In this document: positions 1 through 5,784 of the stretch, piece after piece | Numbering within the stretch: the stretch's first letter is position 1 | Layout of the letters: each line of letters starts with the position of its first letter | NCBI GenBank assembly: GCA_031273285.1 | Contig: JAISSE010000163.1 | Coordinates: 1 to 5,784, forward strand | From: Prevotellaceae bacterium | GTDB lineage: Bacteria; Bacteroidota; Bacteroidia; Bacteroidales; UBA932 | Length of the DNA stretch: 5,784 bases | Direction of reading: 5' to 3' | Position numbers and translations under genes: made by a program | The notes under the pieces: generated by a model | What the model was told of the DNA's origin: nothing | The model's input: the letters and a program-made list of their open reading frames with translations, nothing else | Databases searched by the model: none

Positions 1-465
1 GAACCGCTCAATGCCGGCGAAAAAGAGATAGAAACGGCGTTAATCAACAATCTGCAACAGTTTTTGCTGGAACTTGGCAAAGGTTTTTCTTTTGTTGGAC
101 GGCAATTCCGCATCAGTACGGAAACCACGCATTTCTATATCGACCTTGTATTTTACAACTATATCCTGAAATGTTTTGTCTTATTTGACCTGAAAATCAC
201 CAAACTGACCCTTCAGGACATCGGGCAAATGGATATGTACGTTCGCATGTTCGACGACCTCAAGCGTGGCGAAGACGACAATCCCACCATCGGCATTATT
301 CTATGCGCCGAAAAGGAAGAAACCATAGTGAAATACAGCGTCCTGAAAGAGAATCAACGACTTTTCGCCTCTAAATACATGCCCTATCTGCCAACGGAAG
401 CCGAACTGATTGCCGAAATAGAACGCGAAAAAAGAATGTTGAATGAAAAATTAAAGAACGGCTGA
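1..465 (+). CDS. YhcG/DUF1016-family PDDEXK nuclease, C-terminal part (5' end outside window)
   Basis: The frame is open from base 1 to the TGA at 463-465 and gives 154 residues with no start of its own; the TTG at 64 is internal. The text matches the C-terminal nuclease domain of the YhcG/DUF1016 family: a helix rich in LINNLQQFLLELGKGF (about residues 14-29), then FVGRQFRI, the strand FYIDLVFY with the first metal-binding Asp (residue 48), a second core strand ending FDLK (Asp63, Lys65), and QDIGQMDMYV (about 72-81). Many family members have Glu-x-Lys where this protein has Asp-x-Lys; Asp could still bind metal. The C-terminus is a charged helix. Full-length relatives are roughly 330-380 residues with an N-terminal DUF1016_N domain, so over half is missing to the left. 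The family is linked to DNA processing and mobile or defence-rich regions, but the exact role is not established. The family call is firm; the function is open. Confidence 0.9.
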   Translation, partial: EPLNAGEKEIETALINNLQQFLLELGKGFSFVGRQFRISTETTHFYIDLVFYNYILKCFVLFDLKITKLTLQDIGQMDMYVRMFDDLKRGEDDNPTIGIILCAEKEETIVKYSVLKENQRLFASKYMPYLPTEAELIAEIEREKRMLNEKLKNG

Positions 466-501
466 ATAAGATGATAGTAGAGAATTTGAGTAAAATAGAC
501 A

Positions 502-917
502 TTATGTGCAATAAGAGTTTATAAGGCTTTCTTTAAAAGAGATACGGAAGTTGTGCAAACCGCAGGCGACCGGCATAACCGTATCATCGAAACCGTATTT
601 ATGACATCTGAAACGCTCCCTGAGAATACGGCAGCGTTTGACACCGCCAGTGGCGTGTTCGAATGCAATTCGGAAAGAGGAGATTTTTCTGTTTTCCCTT
701 TTCCGCTCTTCGGACAGGTCTTTCCTTTTGGGTTTCCCTGTCGGCATTTTGACGGTACATTTTCGGGATTGTGTCCGATAAAGCCGGTGTCCTGCCATAA
801 GACGAAGGACAAAATCAGAGCTTGTTCATCGGCAATCTTTTTGTCATGAACCCGTCCGGAAACGAATAATCGTTGTAAATTTTGTATTCCATGCAACGTT
901 CGGGCTAAATATTTCAT
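502..917 (-). pseudogene. Decayed IS5-like (DDE_Tnp_4) transposase, 3' half, frameshifted
   Basis: Two overlapping minus-strand frames together read as the C-terminal half of a DDE transposase. The upstream frame (917 down to about 756) carries GRVHDKKIADEQ and then VLWQDTGFIGHNPENV, which holds the second catalytic Asp in DTGF. The match then jumps to the other frame (about 756 down to 502) with TVKMPTGKPKRKDLSEE, RKISSFRIAFEHATGGVKR (third catalytic residue, the Glu of FEHA), FRCHKYGFDD and ACGLHNFRISFK. Restoring one base near 756 (GTA ACC in place of GTACC) joins the frames. The 5' half with the first catalytic Asp is absent; gmd begins 73 bases beyond the ATG at 917, which is itself probably internal. 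Residues between LARTLHG and GRVHDKK (about 864-895) fit the family poorly and may be a small insertion or scrambled sequence. The product cannot be an active transposase. The IS subgroup is inferred from remembered family motifs. Confidence 0.85.
524..544 (-). repeat. Possible transposon-end sequence of the relic, similar to the arm of the 3202-3240 hairpin
   Basis: Read on the minus strand, 544 to 524 aligns with plus-strand 3220-3239. Of 21 aligned columns, 19 are identical, with one gap and one mismatch; both copies begin TATCTCTTTTAA and end AGCCT. This copy lies at the 3' end of the transposase relic, where a terminal inverted repeat would be expected, and sequences like GAGGCTGTCT are common at IS ends and in terminators of Bacteroidales (recollection). 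The transposase frame runs through it to a stop at 502-504, which is awkward for a true IS end unless the original stop was lost. No partner repeat is visible on the other side of the relic. Chance similarity of a T-rich stretch is possible. Confidence 0.3.
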
Positions 918-989
918 CTCAATGATGTAGCAAACAATTGGCGGGTTGTTCCGGCTGTTTTGTATTGCAACTGATTAATTAAATTTGAT

Positions 990-2051
990 ATGACTAAAAA
1001 AACAGCATTGATTACAGGTATTACGGGGCAGGATGGCTCCTTTTTGGCAGAACTGCTGATAGACAGGGGATATGAGGTTCATGGCATTATGCGTCGTTCC
1101 TCGTCTTTCAACACCGCGCGTATCGAACATCTTTATTTCGACGAATGGATAAGGGACACGAAACAAAAACGTTCCGTCGAACTTCATTACGGCGACATGA
1201 CGGATTCGAGTTCGCTGTTTCGCATAATTCAGCAGATACAGCCCGACGAAATATACAATCTTGCAGCTCAAAGTCATGTCAAAGTTTCTTTTGATGTGCC
1301 CGAATATACCGCCGAGTGCGACGCCATCGGGACTTTGCGTGTTCTGGAAGCCGTCAGGGGTTTGGGTCTGGAGCAAAAAACGAAGATATATCAGGCTTCG
1401 ACTTCCGAGTTATACGGTCTGGTTCAGGAAGTTCCGCAAAGGGAAACAACTCCGTTCTATCCGCGTTCGCCTTACGGAGTTGCAAAACAGTACGGTTTCT
1501 GGATTACCAAAAATTATCGGGAAGCATACAACATGTTTGCAGTAAACGGAATACTGTTCAATCACGAAAGTGAAAGGAGAGGCGAGACCTTTGTTTCGCG
1601 CAAGATAACGCTGGCGGTTGCACGTATGGCGCACGGTTTGCAGGAACGCTTATATATGGGAAATCTCAACTCTCTGAGAGACTGGGGATATGCAAAAGAT
1701 TACGTGGAGTGCATGTGGCTGATGATGCAGCACGAAAAACCCGAAGATTTTGTGATTGCCACGGGCGAAATGCATTCGGTGAGAGAGTTTTGCAACCTGG
1801 CTTTCGCCGAAACGGGAATAAACATCGAATGGGAAGGCGAGGGAATTAACGAAAAAGGAATTGACGGTCGAACGGGTAAAATACTTGTCGAAGTTGACCC
1901 CAAATTCTTCAGACCGGCTGAAGTCGAGCAACTCATGGGCGACCCGACAAAGGCAAGGACTTTATTGGGATGGAATCCCACAAAAACGCCTTTCACCGAA
2001 TTGGTGAAAATCATGGTCAGGCACGATTTGGAATATGTAACCAAAAGATAA
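990..2051 (+). CDS. gmd: GDP-mannose 4,6-dehydratase
   Basis: This cytoplasmic NADP(H)-dependent short-chain dehydrogenase/reductase converts GDP-D-mannose to GDP-4-keto-6-deoxy-D-mannose, the first step toward GDP-L-fucose and the branch point for GDP-rhamnose and related sugars. The 353 residues are close to the usual length. The Rossmann nucleotide loop TGITGQDG lies at residues 9-16 and the family signature [16 protein letters not shown] at 34-49. The catalytic set is intact with the spacing of the E. coli enzyme: Thr138 and Glu140 in STSELYG, and Tyr162 and Lys166 in [26 protein letters not shown] (191-206) and [11 protein letters not shown] (230-240) are characteristic GDP-sugar and dimer segments. 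The ATG at 990 puts the Rossmann strand directly at the N-terminus, as expected; the leader TTAATTAAATTTGAT has no clear Shine-Dalgarno motif. fcl follows after 11 bases, so the two are almost certainly co-transcribed. No defects are seen. Confidence 0.97.
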   Translation: MTKKTALITGITGQDGSFLAELLIDRGYEVHGIMRRSSSFNTARIEHLYFDEWIRDTKQKRSVELHYGDMTDSSSLFRIIQQIQPDEIYNLAAQSHVKVSFDVPEYTAECDAIGTLRVLEAVRGLGLEQKTKIYQASTSELYGLVQEVPQRETTPFYPRSPYGVAKQYGFWITKNYREAYNMFAVNGILFNHESERRGETFVSRKITLAVARMAHGLQERLYMGNLNSLRDWGYAKDYVECMWLMMQHEKPEDFVIATGEMHSVREFCNLAFAETGINIEWEGEGINEKGIDGRTGKILVEVDPKFFRPAEVEQLMGDPTKARTLLGWNPTKTPFTELVKIMVRHDLEYVTKR

Positions 2052-2062
2052 ACTGCAACATC

Positions 2063-3145
2063 ATGGAAAAACAGTCTAAAATATATGTTGCCGGACACAG
2101 GGGACTGGTTGGTTCGGCGATATGGAAAAATCTCCGGTCGAAAGGCTATACCAGTCTTGTCGGGAAAGTTTCCGGAGAACTGGATTTGCGCGACAATTGT
2201 GCGGTGAAACGGTTTTTCGATACGGAAAAACCTGAATATGTGTTTTTGGCAGCTGCAAAGGTAGGGGGTATCATGGCTAACAATATCTATCGCGCCGATT
2301 TTATTTTCGATAATTTACGGATACAGCAAAATGTTATCGGCGAAAGTTTTAATCATGAGGTAAAAAAACTGTTGTTCCTCGGCAGCACATGCGTATATCC
2401 GCGTAATGCCAAACAGCCGATGGCTGAAACTGAACTGCTTGCATCCGAATTGGAATACACCAACGAACCGTATGCAATAGCCAAAATCGCCGGACTGAAA
2501 ATGTGCGAAAGTTTTAATATTCAGTACGGGACAAACTATATTGCCGTTATGCCGACCAATCTGTACGGAACCAACGACAATTTCGATTTGGAACGAAGCC
2601 ATGTGCTGCCGGCGATGATGCGCAAATTCCATTTGGGTAAAAGTCTGATGCGGGACGACTGGGCGGCTGTTCGCGCCGACCTCGATGCCCGTCCGGTGGA
2701 GAAAATTACCGGAAAAAATACTCGGGACGAGATAGTCGCAGTACTGTACAGATACGGAATAACGGACAGACACATAACCCTCTGGGGAACAGGCGAGCCG
2801 ATGCGCGAATTTTTGTGGAGCGACGATATGGCGGACGCCGCGGTTTTTGTCATGGAAAATATCAACTTCAAGGATACATACCGGTCTGATTGTAAGGAAA
2901 TACGCAACTGCCACATCAACATAGGTACGGGAATGGAGATTTCCATTGGGGAACTGGCTGGTTTGATTTCGAAAACAGTTGGTTATGACGGCGAAATTAA
3001 ATTCGATGTGTCGAAACCGAACGGAACAATGCGAAAACTTACCGACGTGTCGAAACTTAACCGCCTCGGATGGAAACATAAAATCGAGATACGCGAGGGA
3101 GTGAAAATCCTGTACGAATGGTATGTCGGTAATATGCCTTCCTGA
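2063..3145 (+). CDS. fcl: GDP-L-fucose synthase (GDP-4-keto-6-deoxymannose 3,5-epimerase/4-reductase)
   Basis: This is the second step of de novo GDP-L-fucose synthesis: one active site epimerises C3 and C5 of the Gmd product and reduces C4 with NADPH. The chosen start is the ATG at 2063, 11 bases after the gmd stop. The longer open frame back to 1970 would overlap gmd and adds unrelated residues, whereas MEKQSKIYVAGHRGLVG begins as the family does. The product has 360 residues. The Rossmann loop GHRGLVG is at 11-17 and LAAAKVGGIMANN at 62-74. The catalytic residues match E. coli with a one-residue offset: Ser108 and Cys110 in LGSTCVYP, Tyr137 and Lys141 in YAIAK, and His180 in RSHVLPA. The substrate segment KPNGTMRK is at 318-325. 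It is about 40 residues longer than the E. coli enzyme because of an insert around 193-236, a feature of Bacteroides homologues. The gene appears intact. It is also called wcaG. Confidence 0.96.
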   Translation: MEKQSKIYVAGHRGLVGSAIWKNLRSKGYTSLVGKVSGELDLRDNCAVKRFFDTEKPEYVFLAAAKVGGIMANNIYRADFIFDNLRIQQNVIGESFNHEVKKLLFLGSTCVYPRNAKQPMAETELLASELEYTNEPYAIAKIAGLKMCESFNIQYGTNYIAVMPTNLYGTNDNFDLERSHVLPAMMRKFHLGKSLMRDDWAAVRADLDARPVEKITGKNTRDEIVAVLYRYGITDRHITLWGTGEPMREFLWSDDMADAAVFVMENINFKDTYRSDCKEIRNCHINIGTGMEISIGELAGLISKTVGYDGEIKFDVSKPNGTMRKLTDVSKLNRLGWKHKIEIREGVKILYEWYVGNMPS

Positions 3146-3195
3146 TTGACGGTCTGCGGAGAAACTCTACAACTGTCTTTCCGATTTTATCCTAT

Positions 3196-3240
3196 TAAAA
3201 AGAGGCTGTCTTAAAAAAATATCTCTTTTAAGACAGCCTC
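3196..3240 (-). terminator. Rho-independent terminator hairpin for the minus-strand glycosidase gene
   Basis: A perfect 15-bp inverted repeat (3202-3216 GAGGCTGTCTTAAAA against 3226-3240) encloses a 9-base loop. Read on the minus strand, the hairpin is followed by CTTTTTAATAGG, a T-tract just after the GC-containing stem base, and it lies about 35 bases past the glycosidase stop. In the plus direction the stem is followed by CCGGAGAGGG with no T-tract, so it is a poor classical terminator for fcl, although the hairpin could still slow polymerase or protect the 3' end of that transcript. The arm resembles sequence at the end of the transposase relic (524-544). Confidence 0.72.
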
Positions 3241-3274
3241 CCGGAGAGGGCAGGAGCAACCTGCAAATACAAAA

Positions 3275-5722
3275 TTATCTACCGGTATCCTGTTTCAGCA
3301 GTTTCACCGGACCAAGCAAACCTGCCGGATACAAGGGCGAATCTTTGTTGAAATAGTACCATGGAATGAACGTTTTGCGTTCCTGTACCGGACGCGGCTG
3401 ATTTTTCACAAACCATTCCGGCAAACTTTTCATTGCGCGCAATCCCTGGTTTTTATCCGTCCACTCAAAGTCTTCGGGATACTGTTCATCGCCAATCAGG
3501 CGGTTTATCCAGGTGTTCGTTACGTGAATTTTGAGCGTGTTGTTACCCGCTTTCAACAGCGGAGTAATATCCGTCCGGTAGGGCGGACACCACAAAACGC
3601 CGGCTTTTTTCCCGTTCACCTCCAGTTCGGCAATGTCGTACAGTGTACCGAGGTCGAGCGTTACGGCTTTGTTTGCCGACAAATCGGCGGCATTCACGCG
3701 GACGGTTGTTTCGTATGTCGCCGTGCCGGAAAAATATTTGACTGCCGCATCGTCCTGTTTGCTGAAATCGACAAGTTCCCTGAATTTTCTCCGGAAAGGT
3801 TCTTCGTCGGTTTTGGGTTTGAAGTAAACCGTCCATTCGCCTTCCGTTTCGACGGGAGTTTCTTTCAGAACCTTCGTTTCCGGAAGTTTCGCATAATCGG
3901 TTTTTCGCGCCGGAAAAACAACGAACACCGATTCGTCTCTTTCCATCGCCAGCGTTACCGAAGTTTTATTTTCCGCCTCTTTCCAGCGGCTTGTGTTTTT
4001 TACAGCTCCGGCATAGGCGTCCCACAGTTCCGGAACACGATTGGCGACAGGAAACTCAACGGTTTTCTCCTGAGCCTCTCCGGTGTTGCGGATAAAAAAT
4101 ATTTCGGCGTCGGGAGTCCGGCGGTGAAGCACGTCGTCGGTTCGTGAAATAAGGGAGCCTTGCTGCAAAAGCATCTGACAGCGGGCGAGATAGGTAAAGA
4201 ACGCTTTGCCGGGTTCAATCCATGTCTGATTGCGGCTGAAGTGCGTTCCGTAGTGGGCAAAGTTGAATCCGGGCTGATACTTGTCGTCGAAGGGATTATG
4301 CGCCCACGAATGGAGAAAATACAGATTGACGCCGAACGAGTAGCCCATATCCGCCGAACGTTTCAGCATGTGCGGCGTTTCGGTGAACGTGCAGGTAGCT
4401 TCCATGCCGGTGAAGGCTTCGGAGCCGACGATACGTTTTGCATTTGCGGCAGCGGCTTTTGCTATGGTTCCGCCGCCAAACACATCGCCGCTGTGTACCC
4501 AAAATTCGGTAACGGGAATATCGGCTATCGCAACAGCTTCTTCCATGTCGAATGGACCGCCGCCCCAGCTGCAGTACGGCTCGAAGCACAATGTAAATCC
4601 GGCTTTGTTCACCATGTCTTTCCCTGTTTGCCAGCAATTCATAAACAGACGGTTGATTACTTCCGAGTAGTCGTGTAGAAAGAGTCTTGTTTCGGGAGCG
4701 GCATTTTCCGGATAACGAAGCCCATTGTGCTTAGTATCCAATATGCTGTCGCCGCGCATGTCTGCCATGACTAACTGCAATACGGGGTCGTAACCTTTCA
4801 GACGGATAAAGTCGGCGCGGAAATTGGGCGACCAGTTCTGGTCTCCCGCTTCGTAGCTGTCTATCCAGATATATTTGAATGTTGTTCCGATGTAGTCGCC
4901 GAAGCGGTCTTTCAAGGGATTCAGGACATTGTTCCAGTGTTTGACCGTGGCTTCTGGATTCATTTTATCGGCTTCAAGGGCATAGTCGGCTACATCTTCC
5001 GGGGTCGGATGAGAGTGATTCAGAGTAGGAAAGTGTCCTACGCGGTAAATTATCCATTCGCCGGCAGGAGCCTGCCAGTCCAAAACGCCGTCGGCGTCCA
5101 TGTGTTCCGAAATGTCCAGAATACCGTTCGGGGAAAGATTATCGTTTGCCGGAACAGCCACGAGGGCTACATCTTTAAAATAAGCCGCTCTTTCGTCGTT
5201 TGCTTTCGGATTGGGAAGCGTGATTTTAACGTGTTTGGCTCCCTGCAGCGAGGTCTTGCCGTAAGTTACCGCCTGCATTCCATCTTCGGGCGAAATCCAT
5301 GGACCTCCGGTGGTTGACCAGCCGGGCGTGTTGTGTATGCCGACGGTCATGTCTAACTTTTTGGCTTCGGCGAGCGCATGTTTCAGCGCATCCCAGTATG
5401 CCACACTGCGGTAAGTCTGATGCTGCCACGGATTTTTTTCCGGGTCGAGCCACGACGGCGCATTAAACACGACTACTCCTCCGACGCCCGCTTCTTTCAT
5501 TACCTGCAAGTCCTTGGTCATTCCCTCTTTCGAGAAATTTGAACCGAGCCAGTGCCACCAGGCGTGGGGTTTGTAATCGTCAGCCGGCGCAGCGAATTGC
5601 TGTGCAAGGCTTTTAAGGGTTTCGGGACGTTGCCCGATACCGTAATTTTTCCGAACCTGAGCCTGCACTGTAAAAGCGAAACTCATGATACAGAAAATAA
5701 TGAAAATGTTCTTTTTTCGCAT
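3275..5722 (-). CDS. Secreted glycoside hydrolase, GH106 (alpha-L-rhamnosidase) type
   Basis: The 815-residue protein starts with a type I signal peptide: MRKK, a hydrophobic stretch at about 5-19, and likely cleavage after VQA (residue 21). Cys11 lacks a lipobox context, so it is probably periplasmic or exported rather than a lipoprotein. The TIM-barrel region opens with HAWWHWLGSNFSKEGMTKDL (53-72) and MKEAGVGGVVVF, followed by VGIHNTPGWSTTGGPW (127-142), IWIDSYEAG (285-293), CFEPYCSWGG (379-388), TEFWVHSGD, IVGSEAFTG (431-439), HSWAHNPF and RNQTWIEPGKAFFTYLARCQMLLQQG. Glu381 and Glu435 are good catalytic candidates by position and conservation; this is inference. The C-terminus (about 625-745) is a beta-sandwich with ATYETTVRV, LDLGTLYDIAELEVNGKKAG and VTNTWINRLIGD, typical of this group. 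GH106 enzymes remove alpha-L-rhamnose from pectin-like or other glycans; the actual substrate is unknown. It is shorter than many relatives (900-1,100 residues). It is convergent with fcl and its leader is A/T-rich without a clear promoter. Confidence 0.85.
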   Translation of the reverse strand: MRKKNIFIIFCIMSFAFTVQAQVRKNYGIGQRPETLKSLAQQFAAPADDYKPHAWWHWLGSNFSKEGMTKDLQVMKEAGVGGVVVFNAPSWLDPEKNPWQHQTYRSVAYWDALKHALAEAKKLDMTVGIHNTPGWSTTGGPWISPEDGMQAVTYGKTSLQGAKHVKITLPNPKANDERAAYFKDVALVAVPANDNLSPNGILDISEHMDADGVLDWQAPAGEWIIYRVGHFPTLNHSHPTPEDVADYALEADKMNPEATVKHWNNVLNPLKDRFGDYIGTTFKYIWIDSYEAGDQNWSPNFRADFIRLKGYDPVLQLVMADMRGDSILDTKHNGLRYPENAAPETRLFLHDYSEVINRLFMNCWQTGKDMVNKAGFTLCFEPYCSWGGGPFDMEEAVAIADIPVTEFWVHSGDVFGGGTIAKAAAANAKRIVGSEAFTGMEATCTFTETPHMLKRSADMGYSFGVNLYFLHSWAHNPFDDKYQPGFNFAHYGTHFSRNQTWIEPGKAFFTYLARCQMLLQQGSLISRTDDVLHRRTPDAEIFFIRNTGEAQEKTVEFPVANRVPELWDAYAGAVKNTSRWKEAENKTSVTLAMERDESVFVVFPARKTDYAKLPETKVLKETPVETEGEWTVYFKPKTDEEPFRRKFRELVDFSKQDDAAVKYFSGTATYETTVRVNAADLSANKAVTLDLGTLYDIAELEVNGKKAGVLWCPPYRTDITPLLKAGNNTLKIHVTNTWINRLIGDEQYPEDFEWTDKNQGLRAMKSLPEWFVKNQPRPVQERKTFIPWYYFNKDSPLYPAGLLGPVKLLKQDTGR

Positions 5723-5784
5723 AAATATTATTGTTTAACAACTGTTTATATAATAAAATCCGTACCGCTTGCTTTTCGTTTTAC

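Noticed and set aside
553..849. 98-codon plus-strand open frame opposite the transposase relic
   Set aside because: It has no family resemblance, while the minus strand carries clear transposase motifs.
980..987. Perfect match to the Bacteroidota -7 box (TAnnTTTG), with a TTTG at 959-962 at near-consensus spacing
   Set aside because: It ends two bases before the gmd ATG, so transcription would begin inside the gene; the N-terminus at 990 is strongly supported by the Rossmann motif. Probably chance in A/T-rich sequence.
1970..2062. Upstream extension of fcl starting inside gmd
   Set aside because: The extra 31 residues are gmd sequence read in another frame and do not match the family; the ATG at 2063 fits both the family start and the operon spacing.
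2315..3079. 254-codon minus-strand open frame across fcl
   Set aside because: It is the antisense of a gene with all catalytic residues intact; no domain resemblance in the antisense product.
3250..3264. Small inverted repeat GCAGG-AGCAA-CCTGC
   Set aside because: A 5-bp stem without a T-tract in either direction is too weak to call; the 15-bp hairpin beside it explains termination.
3524..4147. 207-codon plus-strand open frame opposite the glycosidase, and a second at 4160-4678
   Set aside because: Both are antisense shadows of the strongly supported GH106 gene, with no recognisable domain; Cys/Arg/Phe-rich composition is typical of shadow frames.
5723..5784. Promoter of the glycosidase gene
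   Set aside because: The leader is A/T-rich but no -33/-7 pair with acceptable spacing is evident; the promoter may lie beyond the window.

Overview
The window most likely comes from a member of the Bacteroidota, probably a gut or oral Bacteroidales species. This rests on four observations. The GDP-L-fucose synthase carries the long internal insert typical of Bacteroides homologues. There is a secreted GH106-type glycosidase. Gene starts are preceded by A/T-rich leaders without a clear Shine-Dalgarno sequence. The YhcG-type nuclease fragment resembles the Bacteroidales form. This is inference from protein character, since no searches could be run.

Layout: bases 1-465 (+) hold the C-terminal 154 codons of a YhcG/DUF1016-family PDDEXK nuclease, cut by the left window edge. 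Bases 502-917 (-) are the 3' half of a DDE transposase gene of the IS5-like (DDE_Tnp_4) type. It is broken by a one-base frameshift near 756 and lacks its 5' half. Bases 918-989 are a short A/T-rich leader. Bases 990-2051 (gmd) and 2063-3145 (fcl) form a tight two-gene operon for making GDP-L-fucose from GDP-D-mannose. Bases 3146-3274 separate convergent genes and contain a perfect 15-bp hairpin whose T-tract serves the minus strand. Bases 3275-5722 (-) encode a secreted 815-residue glycoside hydrolase of the GH106 (alpha-L-rhamnosidase) type. Bases 5723-5784 are its A/T-rich upstream leader, in which I see no convincing promoter.

How they work together: Gmd and Fcl are consecutive enzymes, and their product feeds fucosylated capsule, O-antigen or glycoprotein synthesis. 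The glycosidase is transcribed toward them on the other strand. It acts outside the cytoplasm on deoxyhexose-containing glycans, so it is more likely a neighbour than a pathway partner. The nuclease fragment and transposase relic suggest that the left third is a variable, rearranged segment.

I do not see a new multi-gene system here. The most unusual signals are the decayed transposase and the resemblance between its 3' end and the terminator hairpin about 2.7 kb away.
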